Shown here piece after piece: positions 24,557 through 36,711 of a stretch of 64,000 nucleotides of DNA; the first letter of the stretch is position 1, and each line of letters starts with the position of its first letter. A program made the position numbers and the translations under genes. Where the stretch lies: the NCBI GenBank assembly GCA_016786465.1, contig JAEUWC010000019.1, positions 89,905 to 153,904 of the forward strand, read 5' to 3'. The notes below the pieces were generated by a model, which ran no database searches, was not told where the DNA came from, and saw only the letters and a program-made list of their open reading frames with translations. Origin of the DNA: Bdellovibrionales bacterium. GTDB taxonomy: Bacteria > Bdellovibrionota > UBA1018.

Positions 24557-24644
24557 TCGGGACAGAAAAATAGAAGAACGCGAACGGCGGATCAAAGATC
24601 CGAAGAAAAATCTTCTTTTGGGGATTTCAGTGGATTGAGAAAAA

Positions 24645-24709
<65 letters not shown>

Positions 24710-24719
<10 letters not shown>

Positions 24720-25423
24720 ACAACTGATTGGGAAGAAGCACTGAGATACAAAGGCCCATCGAATTGGTCAAGCAGGGATTTGCTCCAAATGTCCCGAACG
24801 CGAAGGAAAAGTTGTTCAGAAAAGCTTTGATATTCCAAATAGTTAGCCAAGAATGCAGGCGGTTTATCTAAGCCGCACGGATTCGAAAGCCCGCGAAAAC
24901 TATCCCGTGTTTGAAACACATTCAAAGCAATCCCGTGCTGAACTACTCCGTCGACGATTCGAACCCCTACCGAAGCAAGTTTCCCATCGCTGCACCAAAG
25001 TCCGGCGTCAGATTCCAAAGACACGCGCGTCTGAATTCCCATCTTTCGCGCTACAGTTTGCGCCGACTGAAGCAGACGTTCAGTCAAGATCCGAACCCCG
25101 CGGGTTTCACCTGTTAGACTTTCAATTCGATCAACCACGAAGACCACCCACTGTCCGGGCCCGTGATAGGTTGCAAGGCCCCCTCGATCAACGTTCATGC
25201 GCGGAATGGCGTTTGCTTCACGGATTTCTTCCTGGCAGGCATCCGCAGTTTGCGCGCCTCGACCCAGCGTGATCACCGGTGCTACTTCTGAAAAAAGAAC
25301 GACACCCGGTTCACCTGCCAAAACCTTCTTGGCGTATTCTTTTTGAAGACGATCTAGATCGGCATAGGTAAAAGGCTGATTGGCCTGGTGCCGATTTATG
25401 ATGAAGGTTTTTGGAAGCGCCAT
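24710..25423 (-). CDS. lipB: Octanoyltransferase LipB
   Basis: 237 residues. Transfers octanoyl from acyl carrier protein to lipoyl-carrying proteins in lipoic acid synthesis. RGGLATYHGPGQ (80-91), the KxASxGVR lysine (Lys148 in KLASVGVR), HGIALNV and the PCG motif with nucleophile Cys183 are all present. ATG at 25423 lies six bases after the upstream lipoprotein stop. The stop codon TAG uses positions 8-10 of tRNA-Val, so the last 10 bases overlap the tRNA and both are probably cut from one transcript. A GcvH-like protein lacking the lipoyl lysine is encoded at 39495-39854. Confidence 0.95.
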
Positions 25424-25429
25424 CGTCTT

Positions 25430-26431
25430 TTAGTAAAGTTGAACGGTATCGCCTTCGCGAATGTTTCCGCCGGTGTGAACTTCTGCAACCGCACCATCGG
25501 CGCCGATGAATTCAACGACTTCGACCGTGCCCTTCAGCTGGCCCGGAGCCCGGCCTAGAAAAGCCCCGGTTGCCGGGTCGATCACGTCTTCACCCTGGGT
25601 CATCACTTTCAAAATATCGCCCGCAGCGATTCCTGAAGTGCGGCCCGCATTCAAATAGATTTTCTTGCCGACGATTTTTGCGACGTGACCTTCCCAGGTC
25701 ATCTTTTCAACCGCACGAACCACATCGGGAACCAACTGCGCCACCGCATTTCGAACCGCCAGTCGGGTCATTTCACTTCGGAATTCCGCCGATTCCAGAT
25801 TTTCAGGCTCGATTGCAACCATGGCGCTTGACGAAGATTCGCCCGACTTGCCCGAAGCCATGATTTCCTTTCCGGAATTCACGTCAAAAACCTTCATTTC
25901 AACATCGGCAGCCGCAATCGACTGTTTTTGGCGAAGAAGTCCAATATCATCGCCGCGAATCCGGTAAACGACGCGTGACACGCGGCCAATCACCAAAACA
26001 GCAACTCCCAGGCGGCGCCCTTCTCGAATCAATTGAGCCACTTTTACGTGGTCTCCATTCACAAAGTCTTCGGTGACTCGATCTGTTTTCGCGTCCAATG
26101 GAAGAATGACCCGTTGGCTTAGGCTTAAGCCGCGGCGAAGTTCGTCCGCTGCAAAAAGCCCGACTTCCTGTTGTCGAACCGGCGTGTCGTTCCAAAAATC
26201 CAAAATCATGATGCGCTTTTTAGGTTGCCCCATCGCTTCGATTCGTTGGGATGGCGTTTTAGACCCAGGGGTTCCCGGAGCCAGGCCCGCACCGGGCGCA
26301 CCGGTTTTGTTGTAATAGCTGGGCGATTCCGATTTGTAATAGTCCTGATCTTTTCTATAGGCATCCGACCTTTGGCAAGCACTTGTGCAAAACAGGCCAA
26401 CCCCCATCAGAATCCAGACTCTATTTGCCAT
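25430..26431 (-). CDS. CsgG-family lipoprotein with FlgT_C-like tail
   Basis: 333 residues. A lipoprotein-like signal (CTSAC, candidate Cys19) followed by a Pro/Gly-rich linker (20-70). Residues 73-235 resemble CsgG/LpoB-type periplasmic domains (LDFWNDTP, VLVIGRVSRV, DVEMKVFDVNSGKEI). The C-terminal 80 residues (NAGRTSGIAAGDIL, GREGDTVQL-type end) match the FlgT_C domain. The combination is seen in flagellar FlgT and in secretion lipoproteins. Its ATG overlaps the stop of the upstream exported protein by 11 bases. Function unknown: flagellar ring or outer-membrane channel. Confidence 0.7.
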   Translation of the reverse strand: MANRVWILMGVGLFCTSACQRSDAYRKDQDYYKSESPSYYNKTGAPGAGLAPGTPGSKTPSQRIEAMGQPKKRIMILDFWNDTPVRQQEVGLFAADELRRGLSLSQRVILPLDAKTDRVTEDFVNGDHVKVAQLIREGRRLGVAVLVIGRVSRVVYRIRGDDIGLLRQKQSIAAADVEMKVFDVNSGKEIMASGKSGESSSSAMVAIEPENLESAEFRSEMTRLAVRNAVAQLVPDVVRAVEKMTWEGHVAKIVGKKIYLNAGRTSGIAAGDILKVMTQGEDVIDPATGAFLGRAPGQLKGTVEVVEFIGADGAVAEVHTGGNIREGDTVQLY

Positions 26432-27752
26432 ACTGTACCTCCGCGCGAAGTCCTTTCACGCTTGAATTGGCCGAAGAGTTTTCGTCCCAACCGAAACCTT
26501 CTCCTCGGAACGCATAACGATAAGGCGCCTGAAGTTGAATCGTGGTGAGTGCCGCTTTGATTTCAGGAAAGGGTTTCATCGAGCGAACTGAGAAACGCAC
26601 TTTCCCTTTGGCGAACATCCGATCTTCGAGTGTCCCCAAGCCTTGAACTCGCTCTTGAAGTGCCGAGCGAAGCATCTGATAAACGCTGAAATCGCGAACA
26701 CCGGTAACAAAAACTGCCGTTTCTTCACCCGCGTCTTGATTTAAATTCAGCCCTCCCAGCGCCAAAACCTTTGCGCCCAAATCCGTGAAAGCGTCTGACA
26801 AAAGACGTCCAACCGATGGATCTACAGGATCGGATTCCAAAACTTCCAAAGATCCTTCTTGGCGATCTGCTTTTTGAATCCCGCCGGGGATGTCGCGAAA
26901 AAGGATCGCGGATCGAACGGCGGTGCGCTTTTCATCCGCGTGGGCCGTGTCGCCTGGATCATTGGCCGCGATCTGCATCTGGATCACCATCGCACCCATC
27001 CAGCCCTTGCGCGCAGCAAGCTGCAAAATCCGATCTTCTAGCGCCTTACCGGTCAACTGAAGTCCGCTGCTTTTTCCCGAAAGATCGCGTAAGTCCTGCG
27101 GCATGATCCAAACGGGAGAAAACCCCCTGCGTTCTAGTCGACCTACGGCCAGCGGCTTAATCTTGGGAAGAGCGGCCCCACATCGAACGCAATCACCGGC
27201 CGAACGAATGTAAATCCCCATTCGGACTTCCTTGGTTTTGTCGCCCTTGGCGTTATAGTGATACGCCAAAAATTTCTTGATCGCGTCGGCATCGATTTCA
27301 ACCTGAAGAACGCTTCCATTCATTCGGTAATCCTTAATGAAGCGTGAATGTTGCCCGACGACTTCTTCGGCAAAAAGCCGCTTTTGCCAGGGTTCCAGAT
27401 CCTTCAACTTGGATTGATAATTTGAAATAATCGACTTCAGAACTTCTTGAACGCTTTGACTGGATTCAAACGGAACCGTCACGCGCGAATCTGAAGACGA
27501 AGCCCCCGCCTGACTTGCAAATGCCGACTGAGCTCCCGGCACTGGCGCTTGAATGCCAGATGGCGAATTTGAAGGCGCTTCACTGTCGCCTGCCGCCGTT
27601 GCTTCGGCTTTAGGTCCTGCTTCGGGATCTTCGGCTTCAGGATCCACAAACTTTTGCGTCGATTCCTGTGCAAAGACGACGTGCGAAAAAGTCCCGAAAG
27701 CCGGAACCCAGAGATTGAAGGTAAGCAGTAGAATCAAAAGAGGAAAACGCAT
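26421..27752 (-). CDS. Exported protein of unknown function, partner of the CsgG-like lipoprotein
   Basis: 443 residues from ATG at 27752; a start at 27773 adds seven residues before the signal peptide. Signal peptide 1-28 (cut near FAQ), then a Pro/Ala/Glu/Ser-rich linker (30-95). The rest is mixed alpha/beta with a CxxC pair (GDCVRCG) and a region (SDAFTDLGAKVLALGGLNL) that may resemble FlgT_N-type proteins; not firm. It sits between dnaE and the CsgG-like gene, overlapping the latter by 11 bases, so both proteins probably act together in the periplasm or outer membrane. Confidence 0.6.
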   Translation of the reverse strand: MRFPLLILLLTFNLWVPAFGTFSHVVFAQESTQKFVDPEAEDPEAGPKAEATAAGDSEAPSNSPSGIQAPVPGAQSAFASQAGASSSDSRVTVPFESSQSVQEVLKSIISNYQSKLKDLEPWQKRLFAEEVVGQHSRFIKDYRMNGSVLQVEIDADAIKKFLAYHYNAKGDKTKEVRMGIYIRSAGDCVRCGAALPKIKPLAVGRLERRGFSPVWIMPQDLRDLSGKSSGLQLTGKALEDRILQLAARKGWMGAMVIQMQIAANDPGDTAHADEKRTAVRSAILFRDIPGGIQKADRQEGSLEVLESDPVDPSVGRLLSDAFTDLGAKVLALGGLNLNQDAGEETAVFVTGVRDFSVYQMLRSALQERVQGLGTLEDRMFAKGKVRFSVRSMKPFPEIKAALTTIQLQAPYRYAFRGEGFGWDENSSANSSVKGLRAEVQYGK

Positions 27753-27783
27753 ACCCATAGTGTAGCAGAACACCGGGCTTCGT

Positions 27784-30700
27784 CTATTGCAGACTCACCA
27801 CTTCCTGGCCAAAAATTCGGTTCACGCCCTCGACCCATTGCGGAGTCGGAGCAACCCCAATGGTCTTGGGAAGTGAAAGCTGGGTCTTGAACTTAGGATT
27901 CTTGAAATCGATTCGAACCGGGCATTTTCCGCGGTTTTGCACCAAAATTCTTTTCAAATCCCGAAGTTGCTCGGGTGTGGTTTGCCCAGGATCCAAATTC
28001 AAAATGACTTGTTGCACGCGATTTCGGTGGGCTTCCGAAACCCATTCCATATTTTTCGCCAAAATTTTGGCAACCGATTCCTCGCCCTGTCCAGTCTCGA
28101 TTTCTCCGGTCAGAACAACGGGCTCGGCTTCTTGCATCGCGCGCTTCAGCATTTCCTGGGTCGCAGCAAACGCTTCAGGAAAGAAGACCACTTCGATCTT
28201 GGCGCGCAGATCTTCAAACTGAACAAAGGCCATTCGCGAACCTTTTTTGGTCATGACTTCTTTGACTTCAGTCACTAGGCCAGCAACTTTTGCTTCGGGA
28301 CGTTGGGGTCGACTATAACGTTGCCCGCCCCCGCCGCCGCCAAACTGATCCGACGGATCCGGCTTTGGAACAAATTGGTTTTGATTCTTCGAACGTTCCT
28401 GCGCGAAAGTTTGGATTTTTTCGATGTTCCAACCCAGCCATTCTTCGCAGATTCCTTGCCAGGTATCCATCGGGTGGCCTGAAACGTAAAAGCCCACCGT
28501 CTGCTTTTCCAAAACCAAGCGACGCGAACGTGGCCAATCTTCTTCGTTTTTGAAAACATTCCCAACCGGGGTCACTAGCTTCACTTCATCGGATCCGAAA
28601 CTGTCGAAAAGCGAAGACTGTCCCAGTTCTTTTTCCGCCTGTTCATCTGACGCGACTTCCAAAATTCCTTCCAAAGACGCAAAAAGACTTGCCCGATTCA
28701 CTTCTGAAATCGGATCAAACGCGCCAGAAAGCGTCAGCGATTCCAAAACTTTCTTGTTCACTTTTCGTGTCGAAACGCTGCGGCAAAAATCCATGACGTT
28801 GGTAAAGGACTTGGTCGCCCGCGCTTCCAAAATCGAATCCACGGCAATGCCCCCGACGCCTTTGATTGCTTCAAGTCCAAAGCGAATCGCGCGGATGGTC
28901 TGCCCTTTCCATTTCTTGGCCTGCGACCCCAGCTGCGCCAGCAAGATCGCGTCGTACTGCGGATCGGTCGGGGCTAGCTTTTCAACGCTGAAACGCTTTT
29001 GCGACCGGTTCACATCCGGTGACAACACTGGAATCCCGTGCGCGCGCGCATCGGAAATGTACTTGGTGATCTTGTCGGTGTTGTCCATTTCCGTGGTCAT
29101 CAACGCCGCCATGAATTCAGCTGGAAAATAAGTTTTTAAATACGCCGTCTGATAGGTCAGAACACCGTACGCCGCCGAATGCGACTTGTTGAAGCCATAT
29201 TCGGCAAATTTCGCCATCAAATCGAAAATGGATTCTGCCTTCGCGCCTTCGATTCCCTTTGCGACCGCGCCTTTGACAAAGATTTCGCGGTGCTTGGCCA
29301 TTTCTTCAGGCTTTTTCTTACCCATGGCACGCCGAAGAAGATCCGCTTGTCCCAGCGAATATCCGGCAAGTTCACGCGCAATTTGCATGACCTGTTCTTG
29401 GTAAAGAATCACCCCATAGGTGTCTTTCAAGATCGTCGAAAGCGCTTCGACGTCATAGACAATGGGCTTTCGTCCATGCTTGCGGTCAATGAAGTCGTCG
29501 ACCATTCCACTGCCCAACGGGCCTGGGCGATAAAGAGCATTGATCGCAGTCAGGTCTTCTAGGCTTCCTGGCTGAATCCGCAAGCAAAGGTCCTTCATGC
29601 CTGAACTTTCAACCTGAAATACGCCATCGGTGTCGCCCGCGCTGATCAGCTGAAACACGCGCGGATCTTCGTAATCCATTTTTTCCAGTTCAAAACCTGC
29701 TTCGGCCGTTCCTTCTTCTGCAGTTGATCGAATCAGCTTCACGGCGTGGTCAATCACCGTCAAAGTCTTTAAACCCAGGAAGTCGTACTTCACTAGCCCG
29801 ATGGCTTCTGCAGAATCCTTATCCAGTTGCGTGACCAAGGCGCCGTCGCGCCCGACATAGATCGGGCAGTGTGCAACCACTGGACGTTCCGTGATGATCA
29901 CGCCAGCGGCATGGATGCCTGCGTTTCGATAAAGCCCTTCAAGCGCCAGTGCGTATTCAAAAACCTTTCCCAGTCGGGAATCGGTTTCAATTTTTTCGCG
30001 AAGGCGGGGTTCCTTTTCCAGCGCTTCAGAAAGCGTGATTCCCAGTTCTTCAGGCATCAGCTTGGTCAGCTGATCGCTATCGGCAAAGCTCAGTCCCAAA
30101 ACACGCGCTACGTCCTTCAGGACGGCGCGCGCCTGAAGTTTACCGAAAGTAATGATCTGACAGACGTTTTCTGCGCCGTACTTTTGGGTAACGTAATTGA
30201 TGACTTCGGCACGACGATCCTGACAGAAATCGACGTCAAAGTCCGGCATGCTGATCCGTTCAGGGTTGATGAATCGCTCGAAAAGAAGATTAAACTGAAT
30301 GGGATCAATGTCGGTGATTCCCAGACTGTAAGCGACTAGGCTTCCGGCACCCGATCCCCGCCCAGGCCCCACAGGAATCTGATTCTTTTTTGCCCACTGA
30401 ATAAAGTCAGCAACGATCAAGAAGTATCCCGCGAATCCCGTCTTTTCGATCATGGCCACTTCTTGCGCCAATCGATCGTGGTAAAGGGGTTCGCGTTCAG
30501 CCCAATTTGCGGCGTTTCGCTTTTTCTGAAATCCGTATTCTTGAAAACGTTTCAGCAGTCCCGCTTTGGACTGTTCACGAAAATATTCGTTCAAATCAAA
30601 GTCGTCTTCTTTGCCTACGCCTTCGGGACGAAACTTCGGAAGGTGGTAGATCTGCCGCCCCTGAGCGTCCTTGAATTGAAACTTCAGATCGCATTTGTCA

Positions 30701-31593
30701 GCAATCTTGACGCTGTTTTCCACGGCGCCCGGGTAATTCGCAAAGCGTTCGGCCATCAGTTTTTGGCTTTTGAAATGAAATTCGGCGGGCACCAAGGACT
30801 TGGGGCGGTCAAAATCTAATTCGCGCCCGCCTTCGATGCATTGAAGGACTTCGTGCGCTTCGCAGTGGTGCGGTTCCAGATAGTGGCAGTCGTTGGTAGC
30901 CACACATTCAATTTGATGTTTTTCGCCCCATTGAAAAAGAACCTGGTTCACGCGGTCTTGTTCAGGGATACCGCTGTCCTGAAGTTCCAGGTAAAAATCA
31001 GGTCCAAAGCGTTTCTTAAACCAAAGCAACGACTGAAGCGCACCTTCTTCGTTACCGGTTAAAATTTTATACGACAGTTCGCCGCGTAAACATCCGGATA
31101 GGACGACTAGGCCCTCGCCGAAGCGATCCAAAAGTTCGCGGTCAATAAATGCCCTAGGCCCCGCAGGCTGGCCTTTTTGAACAGGCGGCGCTTCCGTGTA
31201 GGCCCGAGTCACCAGTTGGCAAAGGTTTTCGTAACCTTGAAGGTTTTTACAAAGCAGAACCAAATGATGGAAGCGCGGCACATAGGTCATCGAGCCTGGT
31301 GAACCCGATGCCCCCCCGGCTGTTGTCGCATTCTTGGATTGTGTCCATGCAGCAGTTCTACCGTCGGCTGCAAACAAGACTTCGCATCCAATAATCGGCT
31401 TGATGCCAGCGGCTTGTGCCGCTTTGTAGAAGTCGATTGCTCCGAAAAGGTTGTTCAAGTCGGTAATCGCGACCGACTTCATCCCAAGTGCTTTGACCCG
31501 TTCGATCAAATTTTCGACATGGATTGCACCCTGAAGAAGACTGTACTGAGTGTGAACGTGCAAGTGCACGAAGTCGGGCGTCTGGATTTCCAT
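27784..31593 (-). CDS. dnaE: DNA polymerase III alpha subunit
   Basis: 1269 residues; E. coli DnaE is 1160. PHP domain from residue 10 (HLHVHTQYSLLQG), palm with GRGSGAGS (411-417) and the catalytic PDFDVDF (450-456), fingers with DLLRRAMGKK, helix-hairpin-helix (IKGVGGIAVDSIL) and OB-fold (VAGLVTEVKEVMTKKG) near the C-terminus, where beta-clamp binding motifs are usual. It is the replicative polymerase. It heads a minus-strand cluster with the exported-protein genes and lipB. The PHP metal-binding residues look mostly intact. Confidence 0.98.
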   Translation of the reverse strand: MEIQTPDFVHLHVHTQYSLLQGAIHVENLIERVKALGMKSVAITDLNNLFGAIDFYKAAQAAGIKPIIGCEVLFAADGRTAAWTQSKNATTAGGASGSPGSMTYVPRFHHLVLLCKNLQGYENLCQLVTRAYTEAPPVQKGQPAGPRAFIDRELLDRFGEGLVVLSGCLRGELSYKILTGNEEGALQSLLWFKKRFGPDFYLELQDSGIPEQDRVNQVLFQWGEKHQIECVATNDCHYLEPHHCEAHEVLQCIEGGRELDFDRPKSLVPAEFHFKSQKLMAERFANYPGAVENSVKIADKCDLKFQFKDAQGRQIYHLPKFRPEGVGKEDDFDLNEYFREQSKAGLLKRFQEYGFQKKRNAANWAEREPLYHDRLAQEVAMIEKTGFAGYFLIVADFIQWAKKNQIPVGPGRGSGAGSLVAYSLGITDIDPIQFNLLFERFINPERISMPDFDVDFCQDRRAEVINYVTQKYGAENVCQIITFGKLQARAVLKDVARVLGLSFADSDQLTKLMPEELGITLSEALEKEPRLREKIETDSRLGKVFEYALALEGLYRNAGIHAAGVIITERPVVAHCPIYVGRDGALVTQLDKDSAEAIGLVKYDFLGLKTLTVIDHAVKLIRSTAEEGTAEAGFELEKMDYEDPRVFQLISAGDTDGVFQVESSGMKDLCLRIQPGSLEDLTAINALYRPGPLGSGMVDDFIDRKHGRKPIVYDVEALSTILKDTYGVILYQEQVMQIARELAGYSLGQADLLRRAMGKKKPEEMAKHREIFVKGAVAKGIEGAKAESIFDLMAKFAEYGFNKSHSAAYGVLTYQTAYLKTYFPAEFMAALMTTEMDNTDKITKYISDARAHGIPVLSPDVNRSQKRFSVEKLAPTDPQYDAILLAQLGSQAKKWKGQTIRAIRFGLEAIKGVGGIAVDSILEARATKSFTNVMDFCRSVSTRKVNKKVLESLTLSGAFDPISEVNRASLFASLEGILEVASDEQAEKELGQSSLFDSFGSDEVKLVTPVGNVFKNEEDWPRSRRLVLEKQTVGFYVSGHPMDTWQGICEEWLGWNIEKIQTFAQERSKNQNQFVPKPDPSDQFGGGGGGQRYSRPQRPEAKVAGLVTEVKEVMTKKGSRMAFVQFEDLRAKIEVVFFPEAFAATQEMLKRAMQEAEPVVLTGEIETGQGEESVAKILAKNMEWVSEAHRNRVQQVILNLDPGQTTPEQLRDLKRILVQNRGKCPVRIDFKNPKFKTQLSLPKTIGVAPTPQWVEGVNRIFGQEVVSLQ

Positions 31594-31647
31594 GGATCTG
31601 TTTCAGGCGTAACCCAAAGGGCTTTGAAGAGCAACGCGGCTCGGAGC

Positions 31648-32337
31648 CTAACGCACGCTCAGATGCGGTGCGTAGAACTTAGCGACTCCTTCAACAGTTT
31701 CAGGTGCTTGCGAATCCTGACGCGCAGCCGTGCGACCTGGTATCGGAAAGACCGCGATGGGATCTCCCTTTTTCAGCTTTCGGTACGAAAGAGGAAGGTA
31801 AACTCGAGCCATTTTCCCGGTATCCATCTGCGCGTCATAGGCAATGACCCCTTGGCGCCAGCACCAAAATCCCTGCTGATCCGAAACGGCCAAAATTTTT
31901 GCCGTACCTAAAGGACGAATTTTCTGAACTGATCGGCGAAAGCCCCGATAAGTTTGAACTGCCGATCCGCTCAGGGTCAGAACCAAAAAAAGAAAACCGA
32001 TCGGCGGGCCTAGGCTCCAAAGAAGTGAAATTTCGAATTCACGCTGAAGCTCGCGACAGCGTTCGCCTTCAAATGAACTGACCGGTGGCGAAGTGATGCA
32101 ACGATCCGCCAGTGCATACCCTAAAAGAATCGAAGTTTTTTCGATTCGAAGAAATTCGTTTTTTGAAACGCCCATCAGCGCTTCAGTCGCATACAGTGAG
32201 CTGGGTCGCCCTTCTGTACTGCTCATGTCCTGCACATGAATTGCCGCAACACCGATCACCAAAAAGCTGACTAGCGCCAGAAAACCTCGCCGCGCCAAAA
32301 GGACTTTCGGAATGATTTGAAAGGGATTGTCGCCCAC
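31648..32337 (-). CDS. Two-TM membrane protein of unknown function
   Basis: 229 residues from GTG at 32337. TM segments at about 16-35 and 103-127. Between them is a periplasmic loop with two cysteines (RCITS, ERCREL), and the C-terminal 80 residues form a soluble cytoplasmic domain. No known family recognised. It is divergent from the next gene and 54 bases upstream of dnaE. Confidence 0.55.
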   Translation of the reverse strand: MGDNPFQIIPKVLLARRGFLALVSFLVIGVAAIHVQDMSSTEGRPSSLYATEALMGVSKNEFLRIEKTSILLGYALADRCITSPPVSSFEGERCRELQREFEISLLWSLGPPIGFLFLVLTLSGSAVQTYRGFRRSVQKIRPLGTAKILAVSDQQGFWCWRQGVIAYDAQMDTGKMARVYLPLSYRKLKKGDPIAVFPIPGRTAARQDSQAPETVEGVAKFYAPHLSVR

Positions 32338-32388
32338 GTTCCCGATTATGACCTAGACCCTAAGAAAGATCGAGTGCAAGCTAAGGGC

Positions 32389-33042
32389 ATGACCGGGTCA
32401 CCCGTTTGGCTCAATTTCATCGAAAGAAAACTGCCTTGGATTCGGGGAATCGCAATTCCGCGAATCGGATTTTTACTAGTGACGCTTCAAGCGCTTGGAT
32501 TTCTCTTTATTTCCATGAATCCGCTTTGGCTAGAAAGACTGGCGCTGATTCCGCACGAAGTTTTGGAAAATAAAGAATATTGGCGACTGGTCACTTTACT
32601 TTCGCTTCCGATTTCAGACAGTCCGATTTGGGCTTTCTTTGCGCTTTGGTTTCTTTTCACCATCGTCGAAGCCATCGAAGGCGTTTGGGGCGACTTTAGA
32701 ACGACGTTTTTCCTATTGATCAGTTGGTCAGTCACCATCGCCTATTCTTTGACAACGGGCTACACCGTCACGCGCGCAACCGATTTTGAATCGATGCTTT
32801 TTTTGGCCGGAGCGACTTTGTTTCCCGAAGCTGAAGCTAGCCTTTTCTTCATCATGCCCATCAAATGGAAATGGTTGGGTGGCTTTACGGCGCTATTACA
32901 AATCATCCAGTTTATTCGCGGTGACTGGGGTGATCGAGGCTACCTTTTGGCGATTTTTTCAAGCTACTTGCTTTTCTTTGGGCCAGCGGCGCTAGACCGG
33001 ATCAAGAACTACTACCGTCGCCGCAACTGGAACCGACGCTAA
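32389..33042 (+). CDS. Rhomboid-like membrane protein without catalytic residues
   Basis: 217 residues from ATG at 32389 behind AAGG; a TTG start at 32317 would overlap the divergent gene. About five TM helices and the LENKEYWRLVT loop resemble rhomboid-like proteins (TMEM115/DUF1751 type). I do not see GxSG or the catalytic histidine, so proteolysis is unlikely. It converges with guaA with a four-base gap. Function unknown. Confidence 0.55.
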   Translation: MTGSPVWLNFIERKLPWIRGIAIPRIGFLLVTLQALGFLFISMNPLWLERLALIPHEVLENKEYWRLVTLLSLPISDSPIWAFFALWFLFTIVEAIEGVWGDFRTTFFLLISWSVTIAYSLTTGYTVTRATDFESMLFLAGATLFPEAEASLFFIMPIKWKWLGGFTALLQIIQFIRGDWGDRGYLLAIFSSYLLFFGPAALDRIKNYYRRRNWNRR

Positions 33043-33046
33043 TCGC

Positions 33047-36168
<3,122 letters not shown>

Positions 36169-36711
36169 TTACTTACCCTTTCCTTCCTTTTCCAACTTCT
36201 TGAGCATCTCAATGTAACCGCGCGAATCGCCCACATAGTTGTTCGCGCTTTTTTTCAAAAAAGCGATTTCATCTTCTTTTAAACTTCGAACCACTTTTCC
36301 AGGGCTTCCTAAAATCAGCGAGCCCGAAGGAACCTTCACTCCTTGAGTCACCAGTGTCCCAGCCCCGACAATGCAGTCATCTCCGATTTCGCAGTCATCC
36401 ATCAAAATCGCGCCCATCCCGATCAGGATGCGATTGCCGACCGTGCAACCGTGCAAGGTCACGCGATGTCCAACCGTCACGTCGTCGCCCACTTTCAAGG
36501 GGCTTTTCTTTCGGGTCACGTGAAGCATCGAATGATCTTGGATATTGGTCCGTGAACCAATCTTGATCCAATTCACGTCGCCACGAATGACCACTTGAAA
36601 CCAAACGCTCGATTCTTCACCGATCTCGACTTCGCCAATGACGTCACAAGACGGCGCAAGAAAGCAGCTGGGATGTATTTTTGGCCAGATCTCGTGATGC
36701 GGAAGGATCAC
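36169..36711 (-). CDS. Gamma-carbonic-anhydrase-like hexapeptide-repeat protein
   Basis: 180 residues from GTG at 36711; GTGA overlaps the miaB stop. Left-handed beta-helix hexapeptides and three potential zinc histidines (SMLHV, VGHRVTLHG) match the gamma-CA/PaaY/YrdA family, which may hydrate CO2 or act as a transferase-like protein. A TTG start at 36735 would overlap miaB by 28 bases. C-terminal helix present. Activity unproven. Confidence 0.8.
   Translation of the reverse strand: MILPHHEIWPKIHPSCFLAPSCDVIGEVEIGEESSVWFQVVIRGDVNWIKIGSRTNIQDHSMLHVTRKKSPLKVGDDVTVGHRVTLHGCTVGNRILIGMGAILMDDCEIGDDCIVGAGTLVTQGVKVPSGSLILGSPGKVVRSLKEDEIAFLKKSANNYVGDSRGYIEMLKKLEKEGKGK

Noticed and set aside
24602-24620. 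Small hairpin GAAGA-AAAA-TCTTC with TTTT
   Set aside because: Stem of only five weak pairs; not enough to call a terminator.
31648-33042. Longer TTG start for the rhomboid-like gene overlapping the divergent membrane gene
   Set aside because: ATG at 32389 has AAGG upstream and avoids overlap of divergent genes.
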